Shown here: piece after piece, positions 57,547 through 64,000 of the stretch
Position numbering within the stretch: position 1 is the first letter of the stretch
How the letters are laid out: each line of letters starts with the position of its first letter
DNA from: Pseudaquidulcibacter saccharophilus
GTDB taxonomy: Bacteria; Pseudomonadota; Alphaproteobacteria; Caulobacterales; Aquidulcibacteraceae
Direction of reading: 5' to 3'
NCBI RefSeq assembly: GCF_019455445.1
Contig: NZ_JAHWUS010000003.1
Location: 248,001 to 312,000, forward strand
DNA length: 64,000 nt
The notes under the pieces: model-generated
Told to the model about the DNA's origin: nothing
Database searches by the model: none
What the model saw: only the letters and a program-made list of their open reading frames with translations
Position numbers and translations under genes: made by a program

Positions 57547-57975
57547 ATGAGCACTGACTTGAGTAATAATGCAATGAACAAAGAATTATTCACGAGAGTT
57601 AAGCTTGCGGCGCTTTGGGCGAGTTTGATGTTCCTTTATATCTATGCCGATTATTTTATGCTTTATACGGGTAATACGGTAAAGAATATGATGAACGGTA
57701 TAATGGGACCATTGGGACCCGCCAATGACAAAATTATGATTGCTGTATCAATCTTGATGATTGTGCCAAGCATGATGATTTGTCTAAGCGCTTTGTTACC
57801 GCGACAAATAAATAAATGGCTTAATGTTTTATTTGGCTGTGCTTATGCGTTTATTGCGGGCGCTTCAAATATGGGTGGTGCACCATTTTATGTTTTATTT
57901 GGTGTTGTGGAAATAATCGTATCTTTGTTAATAGTTTTCATTGCCTTCAGTTGGCGTAAAGAAATTGCTAAATAA
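57547..57975 (+). CDS. Four-helix membrane protein (DUF6326-like)
   Basis: 142 residues from the ATG at 57547 (TTGGAGC upstream); an earlier in-frame start at 57502 lacks a ribosome site. Four hydrophobic segments lie at about 22-42, 61-81, 88-105 and 110-134. The first contains FLYIYADYFMLY, a pattern recalled from DUF6326 membrane proteins. The family role is unknown. It sits between pdhC and marC and is possibly not part of the pdh transcript. Confidence 0.6.
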   Translation: MSTDLSNNAMNKELFTRVKLAALWASLMFLYIYADYFMLYTGNTVKNMMNGIMGPLGPANDKIMIAVSILMIVPSMMICLSALLPRQINKWLNVLFGCAYAFIAGASNMGGAPFYVLFGVVEIIVSLLIVFIAFSWRKEIAK

Positions 57976-58314
57976 CAAGGTTAATGGGGTTTAAATTAGG
58001 CAAACACTTTATCCTAACCATTTTGTGATACATTGTAAAAAACGAAACAAAGTTTCGAAAAAATATGGTGTAAAATGGGTTGGTGTAAAATGGGTTTGCC
58101 GCAGAAGTTCGGGCGGGCGGGTAATGCTTGTACGTCTGATGTATCAGGGAACAGAAAGTCAGGGAAACATATTCTAAAAGCTGTGCTTGTGGACAGACCA
58201 GGCCCAATTAGCAAACTTCCAGAAATAAGGGGAAGGCGCGGGGACTTTGGCGGGCGTTACCTTTATAGGTAATCTAACAATCTTTCAGGCATAGATTTTA
58301 AACGTTTTGAAATT
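57976..58314. other. Gene-free island with tandem repeat and odd composition
   Basis: 339 bp. From left: a CGAAAC-AAA-GTTTCG hairpin (58043-58057) followed by A-rich sequence, an exact 15-bp tandem duplication TGGTGTAAAATGGGT (58066-58095), then about 160 bp of GC-richer sequence including GGGCGGGCGGGT. It ends in the palindrome TTACCTTTATAGGTAA. A 65-codon frame at 58075-58272 has no coding character. It could be a decayed mobile element or an unrecognised RNA. Confidence 0.5.
58066..58095 (+). repeat. 15-bp tandem duplication
   Basis: TGGTGTAAAATGGGT occurs twice without a gap (58066-58080 and 58081-58095). Both copies are identical, indicating a recent slip or duplication. Confidence 0.95.
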
Positions 58315-58953
58315 ATGCTTGAACTATTTACTACTGCATTTGTAACATTTTTTGTCGTGATTGACCCGCCGGGCGTCGCGCCAATGTTCGCAGCGTTAAC
58401 CGATAATACTTCACGAGAGTGGCAGCGCAAAATGGCCTTTAAGGCGGTTTTTGTTGCCGCCGTAATCATGGTTGGTTTTGCCTTTGGCGGCGCGTGGCTT
58501 CTTGAGCATTTGGGCGTAACGCTTGATGCATTCCGCATTGCTGGCGGCGGTATGTTGTTCCTAATTGCGATTGATATGCTTTTTGAAAAGCGTAATGAGC
58601 GTCGAGAAGATCGGAATGAAAAAGTTCTAGATAACGCAAAAAAACACCCTGAACGTTTTGAAGATGTTTCGGTTTTTCCATTGGGTATTCCACTACTGGC
58701 AGGGCCAGGGTCAATTGCCACCGTTATGCTTTATTTTTCTCAGCACAAGGCGTTCCTAAGCAAAATGGTGGTTTTGGGAAGTGTGGGTTTAAACCTTTTC
58801 CTTTGTCTAATTGTATTTTTACTTGCCCCTAAAATTACCAAATTTATTGGTCCAACTATTGCCACGGCATTAGAGCGGATTTTGGGTATTATTTTGGCGG
58901 CACTTTCGGCGCAATTTGTCATTGATGGCATAAAGGGCGCGTTTTCACTTTAA
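58315..58953 (+). CDS. MarC-family integral membrane protein (UPF0056)
   Basis: 212 residues with six membrane helices. Family motifs: FFVVIDPPGVAPMFAALT (about 13-30), FRIAGGGMLFLIAIDML, FPLGIPLLAGPGSIATVML (about 121-139) and the last helix with RILGIILAALSAQFVIDGI. A charged cytoplasmic loop lies at about 86-112. The transport substrate of MarC proteins is unsettled. 12 bp before lpd, with which it is probably co-transcribed. Confidence 0.92.
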   Translation: MLELFTTAFVTFFVVIDPPGVAPMFAALTDNTSREWQRKMAFKAVFVAAVIMVGFAFGGAWLLEHLGVTLDAFRIAGGGMLFLIAIDMLFEKRNERREDRNEKVLDNAKKHPERFEDVSVFPLGIPLLAGPGSIATVMLYFSQHKAFLSKMVVLGSVGLNLFLCLIVFLLAPKITKFIGPTIATALERILGIILAALSAQFVIDGIKGAFSL

Positions 58954-58965
58954 GGATTTTTTACC

Positions 58966-60375
58966 ATGAGCGAGAATTTTGACATTGCAGTAATCGGCGG
59001 CGGTCCGGGTGGTTATGTGGCGGCAATTCGTGCTGCACAATTGGGCTTTAAGGTGGCGGTTGTTGAGCGTGAGCATATGGGTGGTATCTGCCTAAATTGG
59101 GGATGTATTCCAACCAAGGCTTTGCTTGCCTCTGCTGATGTTTATTCAAAAATCAAGCATGCACAAAATTATGGTATCTCGGTTTCAGGTGCGACTTATG
59201 ATCTTGCCAAAATTGTTGAACGTTCACGCGGCGTTGCCAAGCAAATGGCATCGGGCATTGGCTTTTTGATGAAAAAGAACAAAGTTACGGTATATGACGC
59301 CACTGCGAAACTTGTAAAAGGCACAGACGCGCCAAAAGTAATTGCAACTGCAAAAGACGGCAAAACCACCGAAATCGTTGCAAAGCACGTGATTTTGGCA
59401 ACTGGTGCGCGTGCGCGCGTTATCCCGCAAGCTGGTCTTGAACCAGATGGCAAATTTATCTGGACTTATAAAGAAGCACTTGTGCCTGATACCATGCCAA
59501 AACGTCTTTTGGTTATTGGTTCTGGTGCAATCGGTATTGAATTTGCAAGTTTCTTTAATGCCCTTGGCTCTGAAGTTACTGTTGTCGAAGCGGTTGATAA
59601 AATCATGCCGGTTGAAGACAAGGAAATTTCTGATTTTGCGCAAAAGCAATTCATCAAACGCGGTATGAAAATTATGACTTCGGCAAGTGTGAAGTCGGTT
59701 AAAAAGAATGCCAATGATATTACCGCAATTGTGGAATCAGGTGGCAAAACCCAAGAAATCACGGCCGATCGCATTATTCTGGCAATTGGTATTGTTGGTA
59801 ATGTTGAAAATCTTGGTCTTGAAGAATTGGGCGTTACTGTTGATCGCACCCATATTGTAACCGATGGCATGGGAACCACCAATGTGAAGGGGCTTTATGC
59901 GATTGGTGATATTGCGGGTGCACCGTGGCTTGCCCACAAAGCGTCACATGAAGGCATTATTTGCGTTGAGAAAATCGCGGGTAAAAAAGTTCATCCTATC
60001 AATCCACGCCAAATCCCCGGTTGTACTTATGCAACGCCACAGGTTGCCTCAATCGGCCTAACCGAAGCAAAAGCAAAAGAATTGGGTTATGAAATCAAGG
60101 TTGGTCGTTTCCCATTTGTTGGCAATGGTAAAGCGGTGGCTTTGGGCGAAGCCGAAGGGATGATGAAAACCATTTTTGATGCCAAAACCGGCGAAATGCT
60201 TGGCGCGCATATGGTTGGTGCCGAAGTTACCGAAATGATTCAAGGTTATGCTGTTGGCATGGGGCTTGAAACCACCGAACATGAATTGATGGAAACCGTA
60301 TTCCCGCACCCTACCTTATCAGAAATGATGCATGAGGCAGTTTTGGATGCCTATGGTCGGGCAATACACATATAG
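58966..60375 (+). CDS. lpdA: Dihydrolipoyl dehydrogenase (E3)
   Basis: 469 residues. FAD motif DIAVIGGGPGGYVAAIRAAQ, redox-active disulfide GGICLNWGCIPTKAL (Cys41/Cys46), NAD motif LLVIGSGAIGIEFASFF, second FAD motif LYAIGDIAG, and the C-terminal His-Glu pair in HPTLSEMMHEAV. It reoxidises the lipoyl groups of the pyruvate (and possibly 2-oxoglutarate) dehydrogenase complex. Separated from pdhC by the membrane protein and marC genes. Confidence 0.98.
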   Translation: MSENFDIAVIGGGPGGYVAAIRAAQLGFKVAVVEREHMGGICLNWGCIPTKALLASADVYSKIKHAQNYGISVSGATYDLAKIVERSRGVAKQMASGIGFLMKKNKVTVYDATAKLVKGTDAPKVIATAKDGKTTEIVAKHVILATGARARVIPQAGLEPDGKFIWTYKEALVPDTMPKRLLVIGSGAIGIEFASFFNALGSEVTVVEAVDKIMPVEDKEISDFAQKQFIKRGMKIMTSASVKSVKKNANDITAIVESGGKTQEITADRIILAIGIVGNVENLGLEELGVTVDRTHIVTDGMGTTNVKGLYAIGDIAGAPWLAHKASHEGIICVEKIAGKKVHPINPRQIPGCTYATPQVASIGLTEAKAKELGYEIKVGRFPFVGNGKAVALGEAEGMMKTIFDAKTGEMLGAHMVGAEVTEMIQGYAVGMGLETTEHELMETVFPHPTLSEMMHEAVLDAYGRAIHI

Positions 60376-60520
60376 TAGACCTCACGCTTATGCTCGGGGC
60401 ACTTGCTGGTCGCAAGTGCTATTCCCTCACAGCTCCGGTGGGGCGCGCGATGTCGCGCGGCGCTCAGTCGCGCTTGGGGGGGCTCCCCCCTCACGCAGTT
60501 GGCGCTCAATTGGTCGGGTG
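60376..60520. repeat. GC-rich palindromic island after lpdA
   Basis: 145 bp of sharply higher GC than its surroundings, with three strong palindromes: GCACTTGC/GCAAGTGC (60399-60419), CGCGCGATGTCGCGCG (60444-60459) and a G7-CT-C6 hairpin (60476-60490). CTCAC recurs nearby. Together they resemble a REP/RPE-type mobile palindromic element. It follows the lpdA stop immediately and may also stop or protect its transcript. Confidence 0.6.
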
Positions 60521-60749
60521 GGGAAAGCGGAAAATATAAACCGGAAAGCGTGGTTTCAGGTTTTTATTTGCATTTGTGGTTTATATAACAAGTCTTTGAG
60601 CTCGTGCTTAACCACTTACTAAAGCTATTGTAATTTTGTCCTGTTCAGGCTTTAGTTTATGGATGTATCAGTGTATTTAATACATTCACGACATTGCCCG
60701 AATTCAGGCTTTGGTTTAAAGCCTGAATTTCAATTTATTGGAGCTTGAT
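60521..60749. promoter_or_regulatory. 5' region of the TPR-bamB-der operon
   Basis: This AT-rich spacer holds TTCAGGCTTTAGTTTA (60644-60659), repeated as TTCAGGCTTTGGTTTA at 60703-60718. The second copy forms a perfect 12-bp stem AATTCAGGCTTT/AAAGCCTGAATT (60701-60729) that ends 10 bases before the GGAG of the next gene. It may be a leader hairpin, a terminator for upstream transcription, or a regulator site. No gene is seen. Confidence 0.55.
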
Positions 60750-61814
60750 TTGACAGACTTATTGCGTGAAGCCGAAGACGAATTACGCCGTGAAACGGTA
60801 GAGAAAACAGCAAAGCGCGCGTTTCCATTTTTGATTGGTGCGATTGTTCTTGCATTGGTCGGTGGTGCCGGTCTTCAAGTATGGCGTAGTCAGCAGGCCA
60901 AAGCATTGGAAAAATCATCTAATGATTATTATGCCGCGATGGATAAATTAGAATCTGGCGATCTTGATGGCGGTATCAAAGCCCTGTCAGAAGTTGCCAA
61001 AAGCAGCAATGGCATGGGCCAATTAGCGCTTATTCAGCTTGCAGATGTGCAAAATGAAAAAGGTGATTATGCCTCTGCACTTAAAAGCTATGATGATGCT
61101 GCCAAAAAAATTAGCGATAAGGATTTAAAAGCGCTTGCAAAATTGCGCGCTGCATTTGTTTCAACCTTCGTTGAAGACAATGCGAAAACTATTGCCCGTG
61201 CCGATGAAATCGTAAAAGATGGCACTGCGTTTGCGCCACTTGCGCGTGAATTAAAGGCGGGTGCTTTGTGGGCCTCTGGTAAGGCCGATGAGGCAAAGAA
61301 AGAATATGAATTATTGCAAATCGATCCTAATGCACCAAAGGGCCTTCAGGCACGTGCAGGGCAGGCGGTTGCAGTTATTAATTCTGGTGCGGCTATTGCC
61401 CCTGATTTAATGCCAATGCCACAACAAGGTGCAGCAGGTCAGGCAGAAGGGCAGGCGGCTGCAAGAGATCCAAATGCGGAATATGATAAAGATGGTAAAC
61501 GCATCGTTCGCCTTCCTCCTGGTCAAAAATTGCCACCAGGTACAAAAATTCCACCTGATGTTCGTGTAATTGAAACACCATTACCTGCGGGCGGTGCATT
61601 GCCACCTGGTGTTACACCTGCGCAAATTGAGGCTGCGAAAAAAGCCCAAGCCCAAGCACGCGCAGAGTTCATGAAAGAGGTTGAGGCACAACGCCAAAAA
61701 TCAATGAAAGAACAAGAAGCAGTTACCAAGGCGCAGCAACAAGAAATTGACAAAGTTAATAAAGCGGCTGGTAATAATGCCTCTGGCGACACTAAAACAG
61801 ATAACAAGCAATAG
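60750..61814 (+). CDS. TPR-like membrane-anchored protein (YfgM/DUF2659-like)
   Basis: 354 residues from the TTG at 60750, six bases after GGAG; a TTG four codons upstream overlaps that site. A cytoplasmic N-terminus (LLREAEDELRRETVEK) is followed by one membrane helix (about 27-45) and periplasmic helical repeats of TPR type (about 55-210, QLALIQLADVQNEKGDYASA). A Pro/Gly-rich low-complexity segment (about 225-290) and a charged coiled-coil end complete it. Similar proteins precede bamB in many proteobacteria and assist periplasmic chaperone handover. Unusually long because of the disordered C-terminal part. bamB begins 9 bp after it. Confidence 0.75.
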   Translation: MTDLLREAEDELRRETVEKTAKRAFPFLIGAIVLALVGGAGLQVWRSQQAKALEKSSNDYYAAMDKLESGDLDGGIKALSEVAKSSNGMGQLALIQLADVQNEKGDYASALKSYDDAAKKISDKDLKALAKLRAAFVSTFVEDNAKTIARADEIVKDGTAFAPLARELKAGALWASGKADEAKKEYELLQIDPNAPKGLQARAGQAVAVINSGAAIAPDLMPMPQQGAAGQAEGQAAARDPNAEYDKDGKRIVRLPPGQKLPPGTKIPPDVRVIETPLPAGGALPPGVTPAQIEAAKKAQAQARAEFMKEVEAQRQKSMKEQEAVTKAQQQEIDKVNKAAGNNASGDTKTDNKQ

Positions 61815-61823
61815 GTGCGGTAA

Positions 61824-63206
61824 ATGGGAAAGTTTATTGATAAAAAGCTATTAATCACACCTTTAATGCTCGCTTTTGTGGCGGTTACGGCATGTTCAAC
61901 AGTTGGCGAAAGATTTAAATTGCCATCTTTTGGCAATAAGGGTGAAGCGGCCAAGAAAAAAGATGATGGTCGTATTGCAATCCTTACAGCTGATGAAGAA
62001 TTAAAACCTGATGAAGGTTTGGCGGCTGTTGGTGCTTCTGCACCGCCTTCATTACCTCTTACTTCATGGTCAAATGCATCTGGGAACCCAAATGCAACAA
62101 TTGAGAATATCACTGGTGATGGCTCATTATCGATTGCTTGGAAGAAGAAACTTGGTGCGGGTGCAAATAAATCGGTTGGCCTTATTGGTCAGCCATTAAT
62201 TGCCGACAATAAAATCATGCTTCTTGATGCCAGCCTTACTTTGCATGCTTATAGTGCGGATGGGCAAAAGAAATTATGGTCTGTTTCTTTGGGTGAACCA
62301 AAGAAAAAAGGCTGGTTTAAATCGCAAACCAAGGCAACTGCTGGCGGTATTGGCTATGAAAATGGCGTAATTGTTGCCGCTTCTGGCTTTGGCGAGATTA
62401 TTGGCATTGACGCAACGAATGGCAAAATCATGTGGCGTTTAGTAACCGATGCGCCGGTGCATTCTTCGCCGCTTGTTGCGAATGGTCGTGCTTATGCGGT
62501 GTCTGTAACTTCGCAACTATATGCAATTGATGATAAAACTGGTGAACTTGTATGGACGCAATCTGGCCTTACAGAGAGTGCGCGCGTTCTTTCATCGTCT
62601 TCATCAGTTATACAGGGCGATACTTTGATTACCCCATTCTCATCAGGTGAGGTTGTTGCTTCTTTGACGGCAAATGGTCGTCGTCTTTGGAATGAAAGCC
62701 TTTCTCGAGTTACCGGTGGCAACTCCCTTGCATCAATTAATGATATTGCTGGACACCCGGTTATTAATGACGGTGCAGTCTACGCGGTTTCCCAATCTGG
62801 CCTGCTTGCGGCGATTGATTTGCGTTCTGGCGTGAAAACATGGGACAAATCAATATCTTCAATCCAAAGCCCTTGGGTTGCGGGCGCATATGTTTACGTG
62901 GTTTCTGTTGATGCCGAACTTTATTGCCTTGAAAAATCAAGTGGCAGAATTGTTTGGATGACGCAACTTGACCGTTTTAAAAATGCGAAAAAGAAGAAAG
63001 GCAAAATCGTTTGGACTGGACCAGTAATGGTTGAAGGACATTTGGTTCTTGCATCATCTGAAGGGGAAATCGTTGAGGTTAACCCAACTAAAGGTGAGAT
63101 TGTAAACAAAATCAAAGGCAAAGAAGAGTTTTTGATTGCGCCATCGGTTGCGGATGGCACGGTTTACTTCCTTGCAAATGATGGCACAATGGTGTCTTTG
63201 AAATAA
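61824..63206 (+). CDS. bamB: Outer-membrane assembly lipoprotein BamB
   Basis: 460 residues. Lipoprotein signal with Cys24 in AVTACSTV. PQQ-type eight-bladed beta-propeller repeats run from about 95 to the end: WSVSLGEPKKKGWF, IIGIDATNGKIMWRL, LYAIDDKTGELVWTQSGL, LAAIDLRSGVKTWDKSI, LYCLEKSSGRIVWMTQ and IVEVNPTKGEIVNKI. It is a BAM-complex accessory protein that helps insert barrels such as the TBDRs seen here. The order TPR protein-bamB-der is conserved. Confidence 0.95.
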   Translation: MGKFIDKKLLITPLMLAFVAVTACSTVGERFKLPSFGNKGEAAKKKDDGRIAILTADEELKPDEGLAAVGASAPPSLPLTSWSNASGNPNATIENITGDGSLSIAWKKKLGAGANKSVGLIGQPLIADNKIMLLDASLTLHAYSADGQKKLWSVSLGEPKKKGWFKSQTKATAGGIGYENGVIVAASGFGEIIGIDATNGKIMWRLVTDAPVHSSPLVANGRAYAVSVTSQLYAIDDKTGELVWTQSGLTESARVLSSSSSVIQGDTLITPFSSGEVVASLTANGRRLWNESLSRVTGGNSLASINDIAGHPVINDGAVYAVSQSGLLAAIDLRSGVKTWDKSISSIQSPWVAGAYVYVVSVDAELYCLEKSSGRIVWMTQLDRFKNAKKKKGKIVWTGPVMVEGHLVLASSEGEIVEVNPTKGEIVNKIKGKEEFLIAPSVADGTVYFLANDGTMVSLK

Positions 63207-63219
63207 TTGAAACCTTGAT

Positions 63220-64000
63220 ATGGCACTAAAAACTGCAATTGTTGGTCGTCCCAATGTGGGTAAGTCCACGCTTTTCAACAGATTAGCGGGGCGTAAACTT
63301 GCGATTGTTGATGATATGCCCGGCGTAACACGTGACCGCCGTGAGGCAAAAGGACGTTTGGGCGATATTGATTTATTGCTTATCGATACTGCTGGCTTTG
63401 AAAATGTTAAGGACGAAAGTCTTGAAGCGCGTATGCGCGAACAAACCGAAGAAGCCATCAAAGAAGCCGAAATTTGCTTGTTTGTATTTGATGCCCGCGT
63501 TGGTGTTACCCCGCATGACGAGATTTTTGCCGCACTTTTGCGCAAGCATAATAAGCCGGTTATCGTCCTTGCCAATAAAGCGGAGGGGAAATCAACTGAA
63601 ATTGGCGCAAATGAGGGTTTCTCATTAGGTCTTGGTGAACCTATCCCCATTTCTGCTGAGCATGGTGAAGGTATGTCCGACATCTATGCTGCCTTCATTG
63701 AAAAACTTGGTGAGCGTGCGGGTGCTGATTTAGGTTATGGCGAAGATGAAGAAAACCCACCCTTGCGCCTTGCAATTATTGGTCGCCCAAATGCCGGTAA
63801 ATCAACACTTATCAATGCTATCATTGGTGAAGACAGACTTATAACTGGTGCCGAAGCAGGTATCACACGCGATTCAATTGGTATCGACTGGGAATGGGAT
63901 AATACCCGTGTTAAACTTATTGATACCGCAGGGATGCGCCGCAAGGCAAAGGTTCAAGAGAAATTAGAGGTTCTTTCGGTTGCTGATACCATTCGGGCCA
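63220..64000 (+). CDS. der: Ribosome-assembly GTPase Der/EngA (3' end outside window)
   Basis: 260 codons are visible, open to the right edge. Two GTPase domains in tandem are diagnostic: G1 [17 protein letters not shown] (6-22) with DTAGF and NKAEG, then G1' [17 protein letters not shown] (about 185-201) with [10 protein letters not shown]. In the first domain the G4 motif reads NKAE instead of NKxD, which occurs in part of the alphaproteobacterial Der proteins. Der helps mature the 50S subunit. Start ATG lies 13 bases after the bamB stop. Confidence 0.97.
   Translation, partial: MALKTAIVGRPNVGKSTLFNRLAGRKLAIVDDMPGVTRDRREAKGRLGDIDLLLIDTAGFENVKDESLEARMREQTEEAIKEAEICLFVFDARVGVTPHDEIFAALLRKHNKPVIVLANKAEGKSTEIGANEGFSLGLGEPIPISAEHGEGMSDIYAAFIEKLGERAGADLGYGEDEENPPLRLAIIGRPNAGKSTLINAIIGEDRLITGAEAGITRDSIGIDWEWDNTRVKLIDTAGMRRKAKVQEKLEVLSVADTIRA

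Noticed and set aside
58075-58272. 65-codon frame before marC
   Set aside because: No ribosome site, start inside the tandem repeat, and residue content unlike real proteins of this genome; kept only as part of a non-coding island.
60332-60622. 96-codon frame across the lpdA end and the GC-rich palindromes
   Set aside because: It overlaps lpdA out of frame and its sequence is the translation of palindromes; no start signal.

Overview
The window is a chromosomal stretch of a Gram-negative alphaproteobacterium. The evidence is the tRNA-Trp-secE-nusG-rplKA-rplJL-rpoBC block, an eno-ftsB-pdhA-pdhB-pdhC-lpd block whose E1-beta carries an N-terminal lipoyl domain (an alphaproteobacterial habit), DUF2842, ubiA, and a fliOP cluster divergent from flgB-flgC-fliE. 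DNA is AT-rich (low 40s percent GC by eye). Four large TonB-dependent receptors (TBDRs) plus one atypical outer-membrane barrel point to an oligotrophic, aquatic, Caulobacterales/Hyphomonadales- or Sphingomonadales-like organism. Species cannot be named from sequence reading alone.

Layout. 1-4.2 kb: 5'-truncated-by-window LysR regulator, divergent quinone oxidoreductase, and a coupled pair of DUF817 membrane protein and a membrane-anchored phosphate-binding-like/OmpA fusion. 4.3-14.1 kb: HtrA-type protease, an atypical barrel and two TBDRs sharing an upstream element. 14.5-17 kb: flagellar basal body (fliE, flgC, flgB) and export (fliO, fliP) genes. 17-22.9 kb: ubiA, a small exported basic protein, adenine deaminase, an orphan unknown gene, aroC, and a MarR regulator with a translationally coupled membrane protein. 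22.9-25.2 kb: third TBDR. 25.5-39.2 kb: translation/transcription core (tRNA-Trp, secE, nusG, rplKAJL, rpoBC). This is interrupted between rplL and rpoB by a DUF1398 gene and a CHAT/caspase-like gene, the first of which lies between two copies of the same terminator repeat.

39.3-46.7 kb: thioesterase and HAD phosphatase, then an attractive metabolic unit made of TBDR, Tat-exported flavin amine oxidase, c-type cytochrome, exported RidA and a FadR-type GntR regulator. Together these suggest uptake of an amine across the outer membrane, periplasmic oxidation with electrons passed to the respiratory chain, and hydrolysis of the resulting imine. 46.7-50.8 kb: hybrid histidine kinase, YbaK, free-methionine sulfoxide reductase, phasin-like protein, DUF2842. 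51-60.4 kb: enolase, FtsB and the whole pyruvate dehydrogenase complex, with an unknown exported cysteine-module protein between pdhA and pdhB and a membrane protein plus MarC between pdhC and lpd. 60.7-64 kb: TPR-like membrane protein, bamB, and the start of der.

Most of the window is conserved housekeeping sequence. The parts that look accessory or unexplained are the amine-oxidation operon, the rplL-rpoB insertion, the duplicated-cysteine protein in the pdh operon, the shared TBDR upstream element, and two intergenic islands of unusual composition (58.0-58.3 and 60.38-60.52 kb). No insertion sequence, prophage or CRISPR array was seen.
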